Part shown: positions 52,622 to 63,893 of the stretch, one piece after another
How the letters are laid out: every line of letters starts with the position of its first letter
Position numbering within the stretch: the first letter of the stretch is position 1
The notes under the pieces: model-generated
Seen by the model: only the letters and a program-made list of their open reading frames with translations
The model's database searches: none
What the model was told of the DNA's origin: nothing
Program-made: the position numbers and the translations under genes
Assembly (NCBI RefSeq): GCF_023824195.1
Contig: NZ_CP085442.1
Span: forward strand, 4,983,501-5,047,500
From: Priestia megaterium
GTDB lineage: Bacteria > Bacillota > Bacilli > Bacillales > Bacillaceae_H
DNA: 64,000 nt
Reading direction: 5' to 3'

Positions 52622-53479
52622 TTATGCTTTGTTAGAAGAACCGAATTCACGCATTTTACCTTGAACCGTTTCTTTGATTGCATCGCGAGCAGGTCCTAAG
52701 TATTTACGTGGATCATATTGTTCAGGTTGCGCAGCTAATACTTCACGAACAGTTTTAGCTGAAGCAATTTGGTTTTCAGTGTTTACGTTGATTTTAGCAG
52801 TACCTAAAGAAACTGCTTTTTGGATATCTTTTGTTGGGATACCAGTTCCACCGTGTAGAACTAATGGTAAACCTGTACGATCTCCGATTTCTTTCATTTC
52901 AGCAAAACCTAGGTTTGGTTCACCTTTGTATGGTCCGTGAACTGATCCTAATGCTGGAGCTAAGCAATCGATACCTGTGCGGTTAACAAGTTCTTCACAC
53001 TCGTTAGCATCTGCATAGATAACGCCCTCAGCAATAACGTCGTCTTCTTGTCCACCAACAGTTCCTAGTTCTGCTTCTACAGATACTCCGTGGAAGTGAG
53101 CTAGTTCAACTACTTTAGAAGTAATTTCAATGTTTTCCTCAAATGGGTGGTGAGAAGCATCGATCATTACAGAAGTGAATCCAGCGTGGATTGCTTTTGC
53201 ACATGATTCAAAGCTTGAACCGTGGTCTAAGTGAATTGCAACTGGTACTTGAACGTCGTAATCTTCGATTAGAGCTTCAACCATTGCTACAACAGTTTTG
53301 AAACCGCCCATGTAGCGCGCTGCACCTTCAGATACACCAAGAATAACTGGAGAGTTTTCTTCTTTTGCTGCTTGAAGAATAGCTTGAGTAAACTCTAAGT
53401 TATTTAAGTTAAATTGACCTACTGCATAGCCTTGTTCTTTTGCTGTAATAAGCATTTCTTTCATTGATACTAAAGGCAT
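52622..53479 (-). CDS. fbaA: Class II fructose-1,6-bisphosphate aldolase FbaA
   Basis: 285 residues. The zinc-binding HLDHGS and [10 protein letters not shown] motifs, [24 protein letters not shown] (His ligand) and [10 protein letters not shown] (His ligand) are present. It splits fructose-1,6-bisphosphate in glycolysis and runs in reverse in gluconeogenesis. AAGGAGG precedes the ATG. Position between spo0F and tal is the B. subtilis order. Confidence 0.97.
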   Translation of the reverse strand: MPLVSMKEMLITAKEQGYAVGQFNLNNLEFTQAILQAAKEENSPVILGVSEGAARYMGGFKTVVAMVEALIEDYDVQVPVAIHLDHGSSFESCAKAIHAGFTSVMIDASHHPFEENIEITSKVVELAHFHGVSVEAELGTVGGQEDDVIAEGVIYADANECEELVNRTGIDCLAPALGSVHGPYKGEPNLGFAEMKEIGDRTGLPLVLHGGTGIPTKDIQKAVSLGTAKINVNTENQIASAKTVREVLAAQPEQYDPRKYLGPARDAIKETVQGKMREFGSSNKA

Positions 53480-53703
53480 ATTGAAATCCTCCTTAAAATC
53501 AACCTTAGATTAGATGCTAACCAAAAGGCACACTCAAATAGTATGCTCTTGAATAGAGTGTTTCATGTAGAAACAACGCGCATCTTTACATAATAGATTG
53601 TCGAATTATGAATACAGTAATTAGGATACCAACTAACAATGAAAACAGCAACATTTTTAGGCTGATATTCAAAATTTGTTAGGATGAAAACCCTACCAAA
53701 ACC

Positions 53704-54075
53704 TTAATTCGACTTTACTGGTATATATTCCCTAACAACTTTTCGGATTTCATCAATATCAAACGGTCTTGCAAAGTGTGTTAATGCTCCTAAATCTTTT
53801 GCTTCTTGAATCATATCCAATTCACCATAAGCGGTCATAATGATGACTTTAATCGTTTCATCGTGCTGCTTTAACCTTTTTAAAATTTCGATTCCATCCA
53901 TTCCTGGAATTTTCATATCTAATAAGACAAGATCCGGTGCTTGCTCTTTTGTAATATCAATCGCCTGGAAGCCGTTCGCCGCTTGAAATGTCGTATAGCC
54001 TTCTTTTTGCAGCACTTCCGTTAATAAAATACGTATACCATACTGATCATCAACAATTAAAATTTTCTCTGCCAA
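53704..54075 (-). CDS. spo0F: Phosphorelay response regulator Spo0F, Lys-to-Arg variant
   Basis: 123 residues, a stand-alone receiver. Asp9, Asp10 and phospho-acceptor Asp53 ([11 protein letters not shown]), and Thr81 ([11 protein letters not shown]) are intact. The conserved receiver lysine before Pro (Lys104 in B. subtilis, FAKPFD) is Arg103 here (FARPFD; codon AGA). Spo0F takes phosphate from the Kin kinases and passes it to Spo0B. The surface segment QYGIRILL that contacts kinases and Spo0B is conserved. A sigma-H-like promoter lies upstream. The Arg variant might alter phosphate lifetime; that is inference. Confidence 0.96.
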   Translation of the reverse strand: MAEKILIVDDQYGIRILLTEVLQKEGYTTFQAANGFQAIDITKEQAPDLVLLDMKIPGMDGIEILKRLKQHDETIKVIIMTAYGELDMIQEAKDLGALTHFARPFDIDEIRKVVREYIPVKSN

Positions 54076-54125
54076 TATAATCCCACCTTTTATATTCCTC
54101 TTCTACAGACAAAACTAACATATGT

Positions 54126-54152
54126 ATTTCGCCTTTAAAACAAAAATCCCTG
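54126..54152 (-). promoter_or_regulatory. Possible sigma-H promoter of spo0F
   Basis: On the minus strand CAGGGATTT (54144-54152), a 13-base spacer and GAAAT (54126-54130). Sigma-H consensus is about RWAGGAWWT-N11/12-HGAAT. The B. subtilis gene has a sigma-H promoter at this position. A partial 0A-box (TTGTCGT at 54187-54193) lies further upstream. Confidence 0.45.
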
Positions 54153-54315
54153 CTAATTAGAGAAATTGTTACAAAACATAGCTTTTTTTGTCGTCCATCC
54201 AACTTCATTGCACTTTACTTTCATTGTAGCTCATTTCAAGATAGAATACAGATAGCTTTTTTCGTTATAATGTGTAGATAGACGGCTTTAGCCGCTTAAA
54301 TCGAAGGGAGATTCT

Positions 54316-54846
54316 ATGCTTAAAATTTTCACAACTCAACTTTCAGGCTTTTTTAAACGAATTGAAGAACAAGAAGAATTCCAATTTGAAGATGCTGCGC
54401 GTATTTTAGCACAGGCCTCTGTCGGAGAAGGATTTATTTATATTTATGGTGTAGAAGAAATGCACGCCATTACGCTTGAAGCACTAAGCAGTGCAGAACC
54501 TTTAAGTCAGGCAAAAGCTTTGCCTTTACATGAATTAGATCAGCTGACTAGCGTTGATCGCGTACTGCTTGTCTCTCGATTTTCAACAGATAATAAAGCA
54601 GTGGAAATAGCTGAACGTTTAAAGAAACGGGATATTCCATTCGTTAGCATTGCTGCTGTTCCTAAAGAGATAGTCGAACCTTCTTTAACAGCACTCGCAG
54701 ATGCTCATATTGATACAAAATTGTTAAAGCCGCTTATTCCTGGAGAAGACGGCTCAAGATTTGGTTTTCCAGCAATGATGGTCGCTTTATACGCGTACTA
54801 CGGTTTAACTTTCACATTAAAAGAAATCGTAGAAGAATATGAATAA
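54316..54846 (+). CDS. ywjG: YwjG, DUF2529 family protein
   Basis: 176 residues with a SIS-like alpha/beta fold: FQFEDAARILAQASVGEGFIYIYGVEEM, VDRVLLVSRFSTDNKAVEIAERLKKRDIPFVSI (in parts: VDRVLLVSRFS and IPFVSIAAVPKE), and FPAMMVALYAYYGLTFTLKEIV. The family is named DUF2529 and its role is unknown. The start has GAAGGGAG upstream, with TTATAAT at about 54264. It lies divergent from spo0F and convergent with pyrG, as in B. subtilis. Confidence 0.85.
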   Translation: MLKIFTTQLSGFFKRIEEQEEFQFEDAARILAQASVGEGFIYIYGVEEMHAITLEALSSAEPLSQAKALPLHELDQLTSVDRVLLVSRFSTDNKAVEIAERLKKRDIPFVSIAAVPKEIVEPSLTALADAHIDTKLLKPLIPGEDGSRFGFPAMMVALYAYYGLTFTLKEIVEEYE

Positions 54847-54879
54847 AAAACACGCTGTCTAAAGACAGCGTGTTTTTTA
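54844..54879. terminator. Bidirectional terminator between ywjG and pyrG
   Basis: TAAAAAACACGCTGTCT and AGACAGCGTGTTTTTTA form a 17-bp perfect stem with a two-base loop. T tracts lie on both strands. It overlaps the ywjG stop and lies seven bases from the pyrG stop. Confidence 0.92.
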
Positions 54880-54885
54880 TTTCAC

Positions 54886-56493
<1,608 letters not shown>

Positions 56494-56683
56494 CTATACT
56501 TCCCCCTCTAAATAATTTGAACTGTACAATATTAAAAGTTTTCACATAAACAATCACAATTCATTCATTGTGCATGCGAAATTATAAGAAACCTTATGAA
56601 TGTGAAACGTTCAAGAACCAAAAGAAAGTTTCTATCAAGGATTTATAAGAACATATCGGGGTGTAAAATATTGATAGATAAAA

Positions 56684-56725
56684 TAAAAAAATTGCTCCCA
56701 ATACCAAAACTGGATTGGGAGCAAT
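56684..56725 (-). promoter_or_regulatory. pyrG attenuator hairpin
   Basis: ATTGCTCCCAAT (56691-56702) and ATTGGGAGCAAT (56714-56725) form a 12-bp stem, with an inner CCA/TGG pair. On the minus strand the upstream arm contains GCTCCC and the terminator ends in a T tract (A run at 56684-56690). In known pyrG leaders, a poly-G 5' end made by slippage on GGGC at low CTP anneals to this GCTCCC and stops the terminator forming. Confidence 0.85.
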
Positions 56726-56765
56726 AGTCTATTTTAAATAAAAACTTTTTAAATGCTTGTTTAAA

Positions 56766-56807
56766 GAGCCCAAAAAAGATTCTACCTACTTCGCTTGAAA
56801 AAGTCAA
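56766..56807 (-). promoter_or_regulatory. pyrG promoter with GGGC start
   Basis: On the minus strand TTGACT (56802-56807), a 17-base spacer, TAGAAT (56779-56784), then seven bases and GGGCTC at 56771-56766. The -35 begins seven bases past the rpoE stop. The GGGC start is the site of reiterative G addition in CTP-controlled pyrG promoters. Confidence 0.85.
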
Positions 56808-56813
56808 GAAGGA

Positions 56814-57347
56814 TTATTTTTCTTTTTCGTCCTCATAATCTTCTTCTTCGTCTTCCTCATCGTCTAGATCATCTTCTAAATCGTCAAAATCGTCTTCTGC
56901 AAGATCATCTTCATCTTCTTCTAGCTCGTCAATGTCTTCAAAATCTTCTTCTTCATCTAGATCATCAACATCTTCATAATCCAAATCTTCTTCTAAATCA
57001 TCAAAATCTTCAACTTCTTCAACAACAGCTTTTTTCGCTTTTTTCTTTTTAGGTTTTGCAACTGGAATAACTTCTTCTTCAGCTTGGTCAAAAGGATACC
57101 ATCCACGAAGACCCCAGTGGTTGTCCCCTACTGTTAAAAAGCGACCATCAATATTAATATCTGTATAAAACTGAGCTAATCTCGTTTTTAATTCTTGATC
57201 TGACATTTCAGCTGCTGCTTTAATTTCAGCAATAATTTCTTGGAATGACATTGCTTGACGATCTGTTTTTTCTTCTAGAAGCGCATAAGCAATCTCAATC
57301 ATCGACATTTCTTTTAAATCCGTTTTTGAGTACTGTGCTAAACTCAA
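56814..57347 (-). CDS. rpoE: RNA polymerase delta subunit RpoE
   Basis: 177 residues from a TTG at 57347 (MSLAQYSKTDLKEMS), which matches the family start; a GTG at 57356 is too close to AAAGGAT. The HARE-HTH domain (about 1-90) has QEIIAEIKAAAEMS and AQFYTDINIDGRFL, ending WGLRGWYPFDQ. From about 105 a basic patch PKKKKAKKA leads into a Glu/Asp-rich tail to the end. Delta increases transcription specificity and recycling of RNA polymerase. No terminator of its own was seen; the pyrG attenuator may serve. Confidence 0.94.
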   Translation of the reverse strand: MSLAQYSKTDLKEMSMIEIAYALLEEKTDRQAMSFQEIIAEIKAAAEMSDQELKTRLAQFYTDINIDGRFLTVGDNHWGLRGWYPFDQAEEEVIPVAKPKKKKAKKAVVEEVEDFDDLEEDLDYEDVDDLDEEEDFEDIDELEEDEDDLAEDDFDDLEDDLDDEEDEEEDYEDEKEK

Positions 57348-57356
57348 ATCTGGCAC

Positions 57357-57697
57357 ATCCTTTCTATGGCTATGTATATCGAAAATCTATTAAATCAATT
57401 CATCATATGTGTAAATGATGGAAACGAATAAATACATACCATTCATTATAAACAAATTCAATACATTTATGCTAGCCTCGTTTCTAAAATTCTCGAGAAT
57501 TTCGCATAAAACAACGAAAAAATAGACATTTTATCACTATAATACATTCTACTTAATACGCCAACAGCATCCTTTGATCAAAAGGAATTCACCATCGGTT
57601 ATTCTGACTCCGTTAGGGTTAGGTCTATAAAAGCCGAGGTGACCGTTTTTTGGTCATCTCGGCTTTTAATATATCACTATATACTAACGATACATTA
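57357..57697. other. Intergenic region between icmF and rpoE
   Basis: A 341-base gap. It holds the rpoE promoter region (a TTTATAAT at about 57446 on the minus strand), a 16-bp perfect palindrome AAATTCTCGAGAATTT at 57487-57502, and the icmF terminator (57629-57667). No ORF with a ribosome site was seen. The palindrome is a candidate operator for rpoE. Confidence 0.5.
57629..57667. terminator. Terminator of the icmF operon
   Basis: AAAAGCCGAGgTGACC (57629-57644) and GGTCAtCTCGGCTTTT (57652-57667) form a 16-base stem with one mismatch and a seven-base loop, flanked by T tracts. Confidence 0.88.
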
Positions 57698-60600
57698 TTA
57701 CATATTTCGTCGATATTGCCCACCGCATTCATATAAAGCTCGCGTAATTTCTCCTAAGCTGGCTACTTTAACGGTCTCCATTAACTCTTTGAAAATGTTT
57801 TCTCCTTCTGTTGCAGCTTTCTTTAACCTTCTCAGCGCATCTTCTCTTTTTTCTTCATGCTGCTGTTGAAACTTCTGAAGCTGATTAATTTGATGATTTT
57901 TTTCTTCTTTTGATGCGCGGGCTAACTGCATGTCATCAACTGAGGAACTTTCCTCTTCATTTGGATTAATATACGTATTTACTCCTATAATAGGTAAAGC
58001 TCCCGTATGTTTTTGCATCTCATATTCCATCGATTCATCTTGAATCTTACCTCGCTGATACTGCATTTCCATCGCACCCAAAACACCGCCTCGATCATTT
58101 AAGCGTTGAAATTCAGCCAATACCGCTTCTTCTACCAAGTCTGTTAGTTCATCAATAATAAAAGAGCCCTGTAATGGGTTTTCATTTTTAGTTAATCCAT
58201 GCTCTTTTGTAATGATTAATTGAATGGCCATCGCTCTACGTACAGATTCTTCCGTCGGTGTTGTAATTGCTTCATCATACGCATTGGTATGAAGGGAGTT
58301 GCAGTTGTCATGAAGAGCCATTAAGGCTTGCAGCGTCGTACGTATATCATTAAAATTAATTTCCTGTGCATGAAGCGATCGGCCGGATGTTTGAATATGA
58401 TACTTAAGCTTTTGACTGCGTTCATTTGCTCCGTATTTATCACGCATCACAATTGCCCAGATTCTTCTCGCTACACGTCCAATAACCGTGTATTCAGGGT
58501 CAAGTCCATTACTAAAGAAAAACGATAAATTAGGAGCAAAATCATCAATGTGCATGCCTCGACTCAAGTAATATTCCACGTACGTAAAACCGTTGGCTAA
58601 TGTAAACGCGAGCTGAGAAATTGGATTCGCTCCTGCTTCAGCAATATGATAGCCTGAAATAGACACAGAATAATAGTTGCGCACTTTCTCGTCAATAAAG
58701 TACTGCTGAATATCTCCCATCATTTTTAATGCAAATTCTGTGGAAAAAATACACGTATTTTGGCCTTGATCTTCTTTTAAAATATCCGCTTGAACGGTTC
58801 CTCTCACTTGTTTCAACGTACCCGCTTTTACGTCCTCGTATTCCTGTTCCGTTAAAGGACGCTTTAATTCTTCTTCTTTCTTTTCTACCTGCTGGCTGAT
58901 AGCTGTATTCATAAACATTGCTAGTAATATTGGAGCCGGCCCATTAATCGTCATCGAAACAGAAGTCGAAGGGTGGCAAAGATCAAATCCTTTATATAAG
59001 AGTTTCATATCATCAAGCGTACAGACATTTACCCCGCTTTCTCCAATCTTTCCGAAGATGTCTGGCCTTGGATCAGGATTTTCTCCATAAAGCGTTACAG
59101 AGTCAAACGCTGTACTTAAACGCTTAGCCTCATCATCCTTTGACAAATAATGAAAGCGGCGATTTGTTCGTTCCGGTGTTCCTTCGCCTGCGAATTGACG
59201 TTTAGGATCTTCTCCTTTTCGTTTGAACGGAAAAACACCTGCTGTGTATGGAAATGCACCTGGCACGTTTTCTTTATAAAGAAAACGAAGAACTTCTCCA
59301 TATTCTTCAACCTTTGGAAGAGCCACGCGCGGAATGCGCAATCCTGACAGCGTATCAACTTGCAGAGAGGTTTTAATTTCTTTATCTCGTATTTTTGTAA
59401 TAAGTTCTTCTTGCCCATACTGACTTTTTAATTTAGGCCAGTTTTTCAGCTTTTCAATCGAATCAGCCGTTAACTGTTTTTGATATTTTTCCTTTAGCTG
59501 AGTAAGCTCTTGCTTGGCTGCTTCTGTTTCCACTTCTTGCAGAGCGCCTTCTAACTGATAAAATTTACGCGCCGTTTTCACTTGAACTTCCGTATTACTG
59601 TGATACGAGCGAACGCTGTTTACAATCTCCTGCAAATATTGCTGTTGATCATTAGGGATGATGGTATATTTCTTTTCACTTACTCTTTCTGATGATTTTT
59701 CTACGCGCCAAGAGGTACGGAACGTTTGATGCAGGTGATTTATGAGGTCTTCAAATAAAATATTTGTTCCCCCGTCGTTGAACTGGCTCGCAATAGTTCC
59801 ATAAATCGGCATTGTAGAGAGATTATTTTCAAACAGCTGATGATTGCGTTGATATTGACGCTGCACTTGTTTTTTTGCGTCTTCGGAGCCTTTTTTTTCA
59901 AATTTGTTGATTACAATAAAATCTGCGTAATCAATCATTTCAATCTTTTCTAGCTGCGAAGGCGCACCAAATTCGCTCGTCATTACATAAAGAGAGACGT
60001 TTGCAATGTCTTTAACTTGTGCATCAGCTTGCCCAATGCCGCTTGTTTCGACAATAATAATGTCGAAACCCGCTTTTTTCACGACAGCAATTCCATCTCG
60101 AATGGCCGCCGATAGCTCATGTCCCGATGAACGCGTGGCCAAGCTTCTCATATACACACGAGGAGACGATGCGATGTTCATGCGAATACGATCACCAAGA
60201 AGCGCTCCTCCAGTTTTTTGTTTAGTTGGATCGACAGATAAAACAGCTACATGAATATCTGGGATATGTTCAATAAACCTTCTTACTAATTCATCCGTAA
60301 GCGAGCTTTTCCCTGCCCCTCCTGTTCCTGTGATTCCAATGACCGGTATTTTTTGATCCGTCTCGCTTTCGATTACACTTTCCCGGATTTCTTCAAGAGC
60401 AGCTGCATGCTCTTTTGTATATTCATAGGCCTCATTTTCAGCGCATGTAATAAGCTGGGCAATTAAACGGTCATTAGTCGGCGTTAAGGTTCGATCCTTT
60501 GGCAGTGCAGGGGGATTTGTATAATAACAATCATCAATCATGAATTGAATCATGCCATCTAACCCCATTTTTCGTCCATCTTCCGGAGAAAAGATCTTAG

Positions 60601-60940
60601 AAATACCGTAATCATGAAGCTCTTGGATCTCATTCGGAATAATTACTCCTCCTCCTCCTCCGTAAATTTTAATATGAGAAGCCTGTTGTTCTTGAAGTAA
60701 ATCGTACATATATTTAAAATATTCTACATGGCCGCCTTGATAAGAAGAAATGGCAATTCCTTGAACATCCTCCTGTATGGAAGCGTTAACAATTTCTTCA
60801 ACAGATCGGTTATGTCCCAGGTGAATGACTTCTACTCCCTTGGATTGAAGAATTCGCCTCATAATATTAATGGACGCATCATGGCCGTCAAACAGGCTAG
60901 AAGCGGTTAAAAAACGAAGCGGTCTTTTGCTTGTATTCAA
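57698..60940 (-). CDS. icmF: Fused isobutyryl-CoA mutase IcmF
   Basis: 1080 residues from a TTG at 60940 (GAGGGGGA upstream). The domain order is that of IcmF: N-terminal B12-binding domain with FDGHDASIN (axial His20) and SSYQGG (about 65-70), a MeaI-type GTPase with P-loop GTGGAGKS (205-212) and NKFEKKG, then the mutase TIM barrel (about 500-1080) with [14 protein letters not shown] and GQNTCIFS. It interconverts isobutyryl-CoA and n-butyryl-CoA (and sometimes isovaleryl/pivalyl-CoA) using adenosylcobalamin; the GTPase acts as its chaperone. It overlaps the TetR gene by four bases and ends the operon. Confidence 0.95.
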   Translation of the reverse strand: MNTSKRPLRFLTASSLFDGHDASINIMRRILQSKGVEVIHLGHNRSVEEIVNASIQEDVQGIAISSYQGGHVEYFKYMYDLLQEQQASHIKIYGGGGGVIIPNEIQELHDYGISKIFSPEDGRKMGLDGMIQFMIDDCYYTNPPALPKDRTLTPTNDRLIAQLITCAENEAYEYTKEHAAALEEIRESVIESETDQKIPVIGITGTGGAGKSSLTDELVRRFIEHIPDIHVAVLSVDPTKQKTGGALLGDRIRMNIASSPRVYMRSLATRSSGHELSAAIRDGIAVVKKAGFDIIIVETSGIGQADAQVKDIANVSLYVMTSEFGAPSQLEKIEMIDYADFIVINKFEKKGSEDAKKQVQRQYQRNHQLFENNLSTMPIYGTIASQFNDGGTNILFEDLINHLHQTFRTSWRVEKSSERVSEKKYTIIPNDQQQYLQEIVNSVRSYHSNTEVQVKTARKFYQLEGALQEVETEAAKQELTQLKEKYQKQLTADSIEKLKNWPKLKSQYGQEELITKIRDKEIKTSLQVDTLSGLRIPRVALPKVEEYGEVLRFLYKENVPGAFPYTAGVFPFKRKGEDPKRQFAGEGTPERTNRRFHYLSKDDEAKRLSTAFDSVTLYGENPDPRPDIFGKIGESGVNVCTLDDMKLLYKGFDLCHPSTSVSMTINGPAPILLAMFMNTAISQQVEKKEEELKRPLTEQEYEDVKAGTLKQVRGTVQADILKEDQGQNTCIFSTEFALKMMGDIQQYFIDEKVRNYYSVSISGYHIAEAGANPISQLAFTLANGFTYVEYYLSRGMHIDDFAPNLSFFFSNGLDPEYTVIGRVARRIWAIVMRDKYGANERSQKLKYHIQTSGRSLHAQEINFNDIRTTLQALMALHDNCNSLHTNAYDEAITTPTEESVRRAMAIQLIITKEHGLTKNENPLQGSFIIDELTDLVEEAVLAEFQRLNDRGGVLGAMEMQYQRGKIQDESMEYEMQKHTGALPIIGVNTYINPNEEESSSVDDMQLARASKEEKNHQINQLQKFQQQHEEKREDALRRLKKAATEGENIFKELMETVKVASLGEITRALYECGGQYRRNM

Positions 60941-61581
60941 ACTGTTTCCCCCTCACACAGTTGTTGAAATGAAAAATTTTTAAGTAAAAAATCTAACTGC
61001 ATATTTGTATATTCTTCTAGTGAATAATGCTTTTGCAGCCACCACCTGCGAAATGCCCACATCTGACCTTGAACAAATAAATGATGAGCAAACAGCGAGA
61101 TTTCTTTATCCGTGAGTGCAAATTGATTGTTTTCTACGCAGCCTTCGATAATAACCTTAAACATTTCAACCATATCTAACTCTTTTTTCAATACGTATGG
61201 AAGCGCATCTTTCGACAGCGATTTGGCTTCTTGGTACATGACTAATACTTCATCTTGAAGCTCATCTACAACTTTGAAATAGTGCTGAATCGCTTGTTGA
61301 AGCTCAGCTATTGTATAACGATCCACTACCATCTCTTCTAATCGTTCTCTCACTTCATCGTAAATATTGTCACATACAAGATATAAAACATCTTCTTTAG
61401 ATTGAATATACTCGTAAAGTGTACCGATACTGAACCCGGCGGCTTTGGCAATTTCTCTTGTTGTTGTTCGGTGAAAACCTTTTTCCTTAAATAGCGTGAC
61501 GGCCCCTTTAATCATTTGATTACGACGCTCTACAATCAGCTTTTCATCTTTAATGGATGTGAGAACTTCTCTCTTTTTCAT
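60937..61581 (-). CDS. TetR-family regulator of the acyl-CoA operon
   Basis: 214 residues. The TetR HTH is at about 25-70: [42 protein letters not shown]. The ligand-binding domain has no recognisable pocket but resembles FadR/acyl-CoA-responsive members. It is transcribed with acyl-CoA dehydrogenases upstream and icmF downstream (four-base overlap). It is probably a repressor relieved by an acyl-CoA. The operator should lie upstream of the first gene, beyond the right edge. AGGAGAGG precedes the ATG. Confidence 0.88.
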   Translation of the reverse strand: MKKREVLTSIKDEKLIVERRNQMIKGAVTLFKEKGFHRTTTREIAKAAGFSIGTLYEYIQSKEDVLYLVCDNIYDEVRERLEEMVVDRYTIAELQQAIQHYFKVVDELQDEVLVMYQEAKSLSKDALPYVLKKELDMVEMFKVIIEGCVENNQFALTDKEISLFAHHLFVQGQMWAFRRWWLQKHYSLEEYTNMQLDFLLKNFSFQQLCEGETV

Positions 61582-61608
61582 TTTTTCACCTCTCCTACAA
61601 CAAGTGTT

Positions 61609-62742
61609 TTATTTAGCAAGATACCTAGAAATGACGAGACGCTGAATTTCTTGTGTGCCCTCATAAATTTGCGTAATTTTTGCATCTCTCATAAAACGCT
61701 CTACCGGATAATCTTTTGTATAACCATATCCCCCAAATACTTGAACAGCTTCTGTCGTTACTTTCATTGCTGTATCACCGGCGTATAATTTTGACATAGC
61801 TGACTCTTTTCCGTATGGCAAACCTTGTGACTCCAGCCAAGCAGCTTGATAGGTTAACAGTCTTGCAGCTTCTATACTCGTGGCCATGTCGGCTAACTTA
61901 AAAGCAATTCCTTGCTGAGAAATAATTGGTTTACCAAATTGCTGACGTTCCTTGGCATAAGCTACGGCCGCATCTAACGCCCCTTGAGCAATTCCTACAG
62001 CCTGTGCTGCAATACCATTTCGGCCGCCATCTAGTGTCATCATCGCAACTTTAAATCCTTCTCCTTCATTTCCCAGCAAATTTTCTTTTGGAACGCGGCA
62101 GTCTTCAAAAATAATTTCTGTTGTAGGTGAAGAGCGAATGCCCAGCTTCTTTTCTTTTTTACCAACTGAAAATCCCGGCATGTCTTTTTCAATAATAAAA
62201 GCGCTCGTGCGTTTTTCATTGGGGTTGATGCGAGCAAATACGACGTAAATATCCGCTTCTCCGCCGTTTGTAATAAAAATTTTAGAGCCATTTAAAATAT
62301 AATCTTCTCCGTCCTTTACAGCGAGCGTTCTCATTCCTCCCGCGTCAGAACCAGCACTCGGTTCGGTTAACCCATAAGCGCCTATTTTTTCTCCTGTTGC
62401 CATAGGCTTCAAATATTTTTGTTTCTGCTCTTCCGTTCCGAATGTATAAATTGGCCAGCCGGCAAGAGAAGTATGAGCCGACAAAGTAACGCCTGTTGAC
62501 GCACATACTCTAGACAGTTCTTCAACGGCAATGCAATAAGCTAGATAGTCGCTGCCAATTCCTCCGTATTGCTCCGGCCATGGAATGCCTGTTAATCCCA
62601 GATCAGCCATTTGAGTAAAAATCCCTCTGTCAAAACGCTCTTCTTCATCTCGTTCGGCGGCTGTCGGAGCCACTTCGTTTTTGGCAAAGTCTCGCACCAT
62701 TTTTCGAATCATTTCGTGTTCTTCTGAAAGTTTAAAAAACAT
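61609..62742 (-). CDS. Acyl-CoA dehydrogenase (paralogue 2)
   Basis: 377 residues of the short-chain acyl-CoA dehydrogenase fold. Motifs are [69 protein letters not shown] and the catalytic base Glu361 in YEGTQEIQR. It uses FAD and passes electrons to ETF. It is 27 bases upstream of the TetR gene and 11 bases after the sister gene. Specificity (butyryl, isobutyryl, isovaleryl) is not clear. Confidence 0.92.
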   Translation of the reverse strand: MFFKLSEEHEMIRKMVRDFAKNEVAPTAAERDEEERFDRGIFTQMADLGLTGIPWPEQYGGIGSDYLAYCIAVEELSRVCASTGVTLSAHTSLAGWPIYTFGTEEQKQKYLKPMATGEKIGAYGLTEPSAGSDAGGMRTLAVKDGEDYILNGSKIFITNGGEADIYVVFARINPNEKRTSAFIIEKDMPGFSVGKKEKKLGIRSSPTTEIIFEDCRVPKENLLGNEGEGFKVAMMTLDGGRNGIAAQAVGIAQGALDAAVAYAKERQQFGKPIISQQGIAFKLADMATSIEAARLLTYQAAWLESQGLPYGKESAMSKLYAGDTAMKVTTEAVQVFGGYGYTKDYPVERFMRDAKITQIYEGTQEIQRLVISRYLAK

Positions 62743-62753
62743 GATTATTCCCC

Positions 62754-63881
62754 CTATAATTGACTGCTAATGACGATACGTTGAATTTCGCTTGTGCCTT
62801 CGTAGATTTCGCACACTTTGGCGTCACGAAAATACCTCTCTACTGGATAATCTTTCATATAACCGTATCCCCCCAAAACTTGAATTGCGTCCGTCGCTAC
62901 ATTCATGGCCGTCTGGGAAGCAAATAATTTCGCCATGGATGCTTCTTTTTTACAAGGAAGTTTTTGATCATATAAAAAAGCGGCTCGGTACATTAAAAGC
63001 TTCGCTGATTCAACAGAGGTTTCCATATCAGCAAGCTTAAAAGCAATTCCCTGCTGAGATAAAATCGATTTTCCGAATTGATATCGTCCATTTGCATAGT
63101 TTTTAGCTGCCGTTAACGCACCTTCAGCAATTCCTACCGCCTGAGCAGCAATACCAATTCTTCCGGCATTTAAATTAGCCATAGCAATTCGAAATCCTTC
63201 ACCTTCTTCTCCGAGACGATTTTCTACAGGCACCTGCATATTTTCAAAGTGCAGTTGAACCGTTCGAGAACCGTGAAGACCCATCTTATGTTCATCTTTT
63301 CCTACTGAAAATCCCTCCATCGTCTTTTCAACGATAAAAGCGCTCATCCCTCTCGACCCGCGTTCGGGATTCGTTTTAGCAAATACAATATATGTATCCG
63401 CTTCTCCGCCGTTTGTAATGAAAAGCTTTGATCCATTTAAAAGATAGTGGTCTCCTTTTCGTTCTGCCTTTGTTTTTAAGCTTGCAGCATCAGATCCTGC
63501 ACTAGGTTCTGTTAAACAAAAAGCACCTAAATATTCACCTGTCGCCAGTTTTTTTACATACTTTTGTTTTTGATCTTCCGTTCCAAATACGACAATAGGA
63601 TTCGTACCTACAGAAGTATGAACAGACAAAATGACGCCGAGGGCTGGACTTACTTTTGATATTTCGTGGATGGCAATCATGTACGACACAAAGTCCAGTC
63701 CGCCCCCTCCGTATGCTTGAGGAACGGGAATGCCCATCAGGCCAAGATCAGCCATCTGCTTTAATAAACCTCGAGGAAATTCACCCTTTTCCATGTTTGG
63801 CACAGCCGCAGCGACTTCTTTTTCACTAAAATCAGCTACCATCTTTTTAATCATGTGTTGTTCAGACGTAAAAAAGATCAT
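62754..63881 (-). CDS. acdA: Acyl-CoA dehydrogenase (paralogue 1)
   Basis: 375 residues, about half identical by eye to the gene downstream. [53 protein letters not shown] and the catalytic Glu361 in YEGTSEIQR. It resembles AcdA/MmgC-type short-chain dehydrogenases. AGGAGTGG precedes the ATG. It follows a 3-hydroxyacyl-CoA dehydrogenase by 12 bases, so the operon encodes successive beta-oxidation steps. Confidence 0.9.
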   Translation of the reverse strand: MIFFTSEQHMIKKMVADFSEKEVAAAVPNMEKGEFPRGLLKQMADLGLMGIPVPQAYGGGGLDFVSYMIAIHEISKVSPALGVILSVHTSVGTNPIVVFGTEDQKQKYVKKLATGEYLGAFCLTEPSAGSDAASLKTKAERKGDHYLLNGSKLFITNGGEADTYIVFAKTNPERGSRGMSAFIVEKTMEGFSVGKDEHKMGLHGSRTVQLHFENMQVPVENRLGEEGEGFRIAMANLNAGRIGIAAQAVGIAEGALTAAKNYANGRYQFGKSILSQQGIAFKLADMETSVESAKLLMYRAAFLYDQKLPCKKEASMAKLFASQTAMNVATDAIQVLGGYGYMKDYPVERYFRDAKVCEIYEGTSEIQRIVISSQL

Positions 63882-63893
63882 TTCGCCACTCCT

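Noticed and set aside
56814..57050. GA/CT-rich tandem pattern
   Set aside because: It encodes the acidic Asp/Glu tail of RpoE; codon-level low complexity only.
59116..59418. 100-codon minus-strand frame inside icmF
   Set aside because: Out-of-frame shadow of the mutase gene, rich in Lys/Phe/Cys with no start signal.
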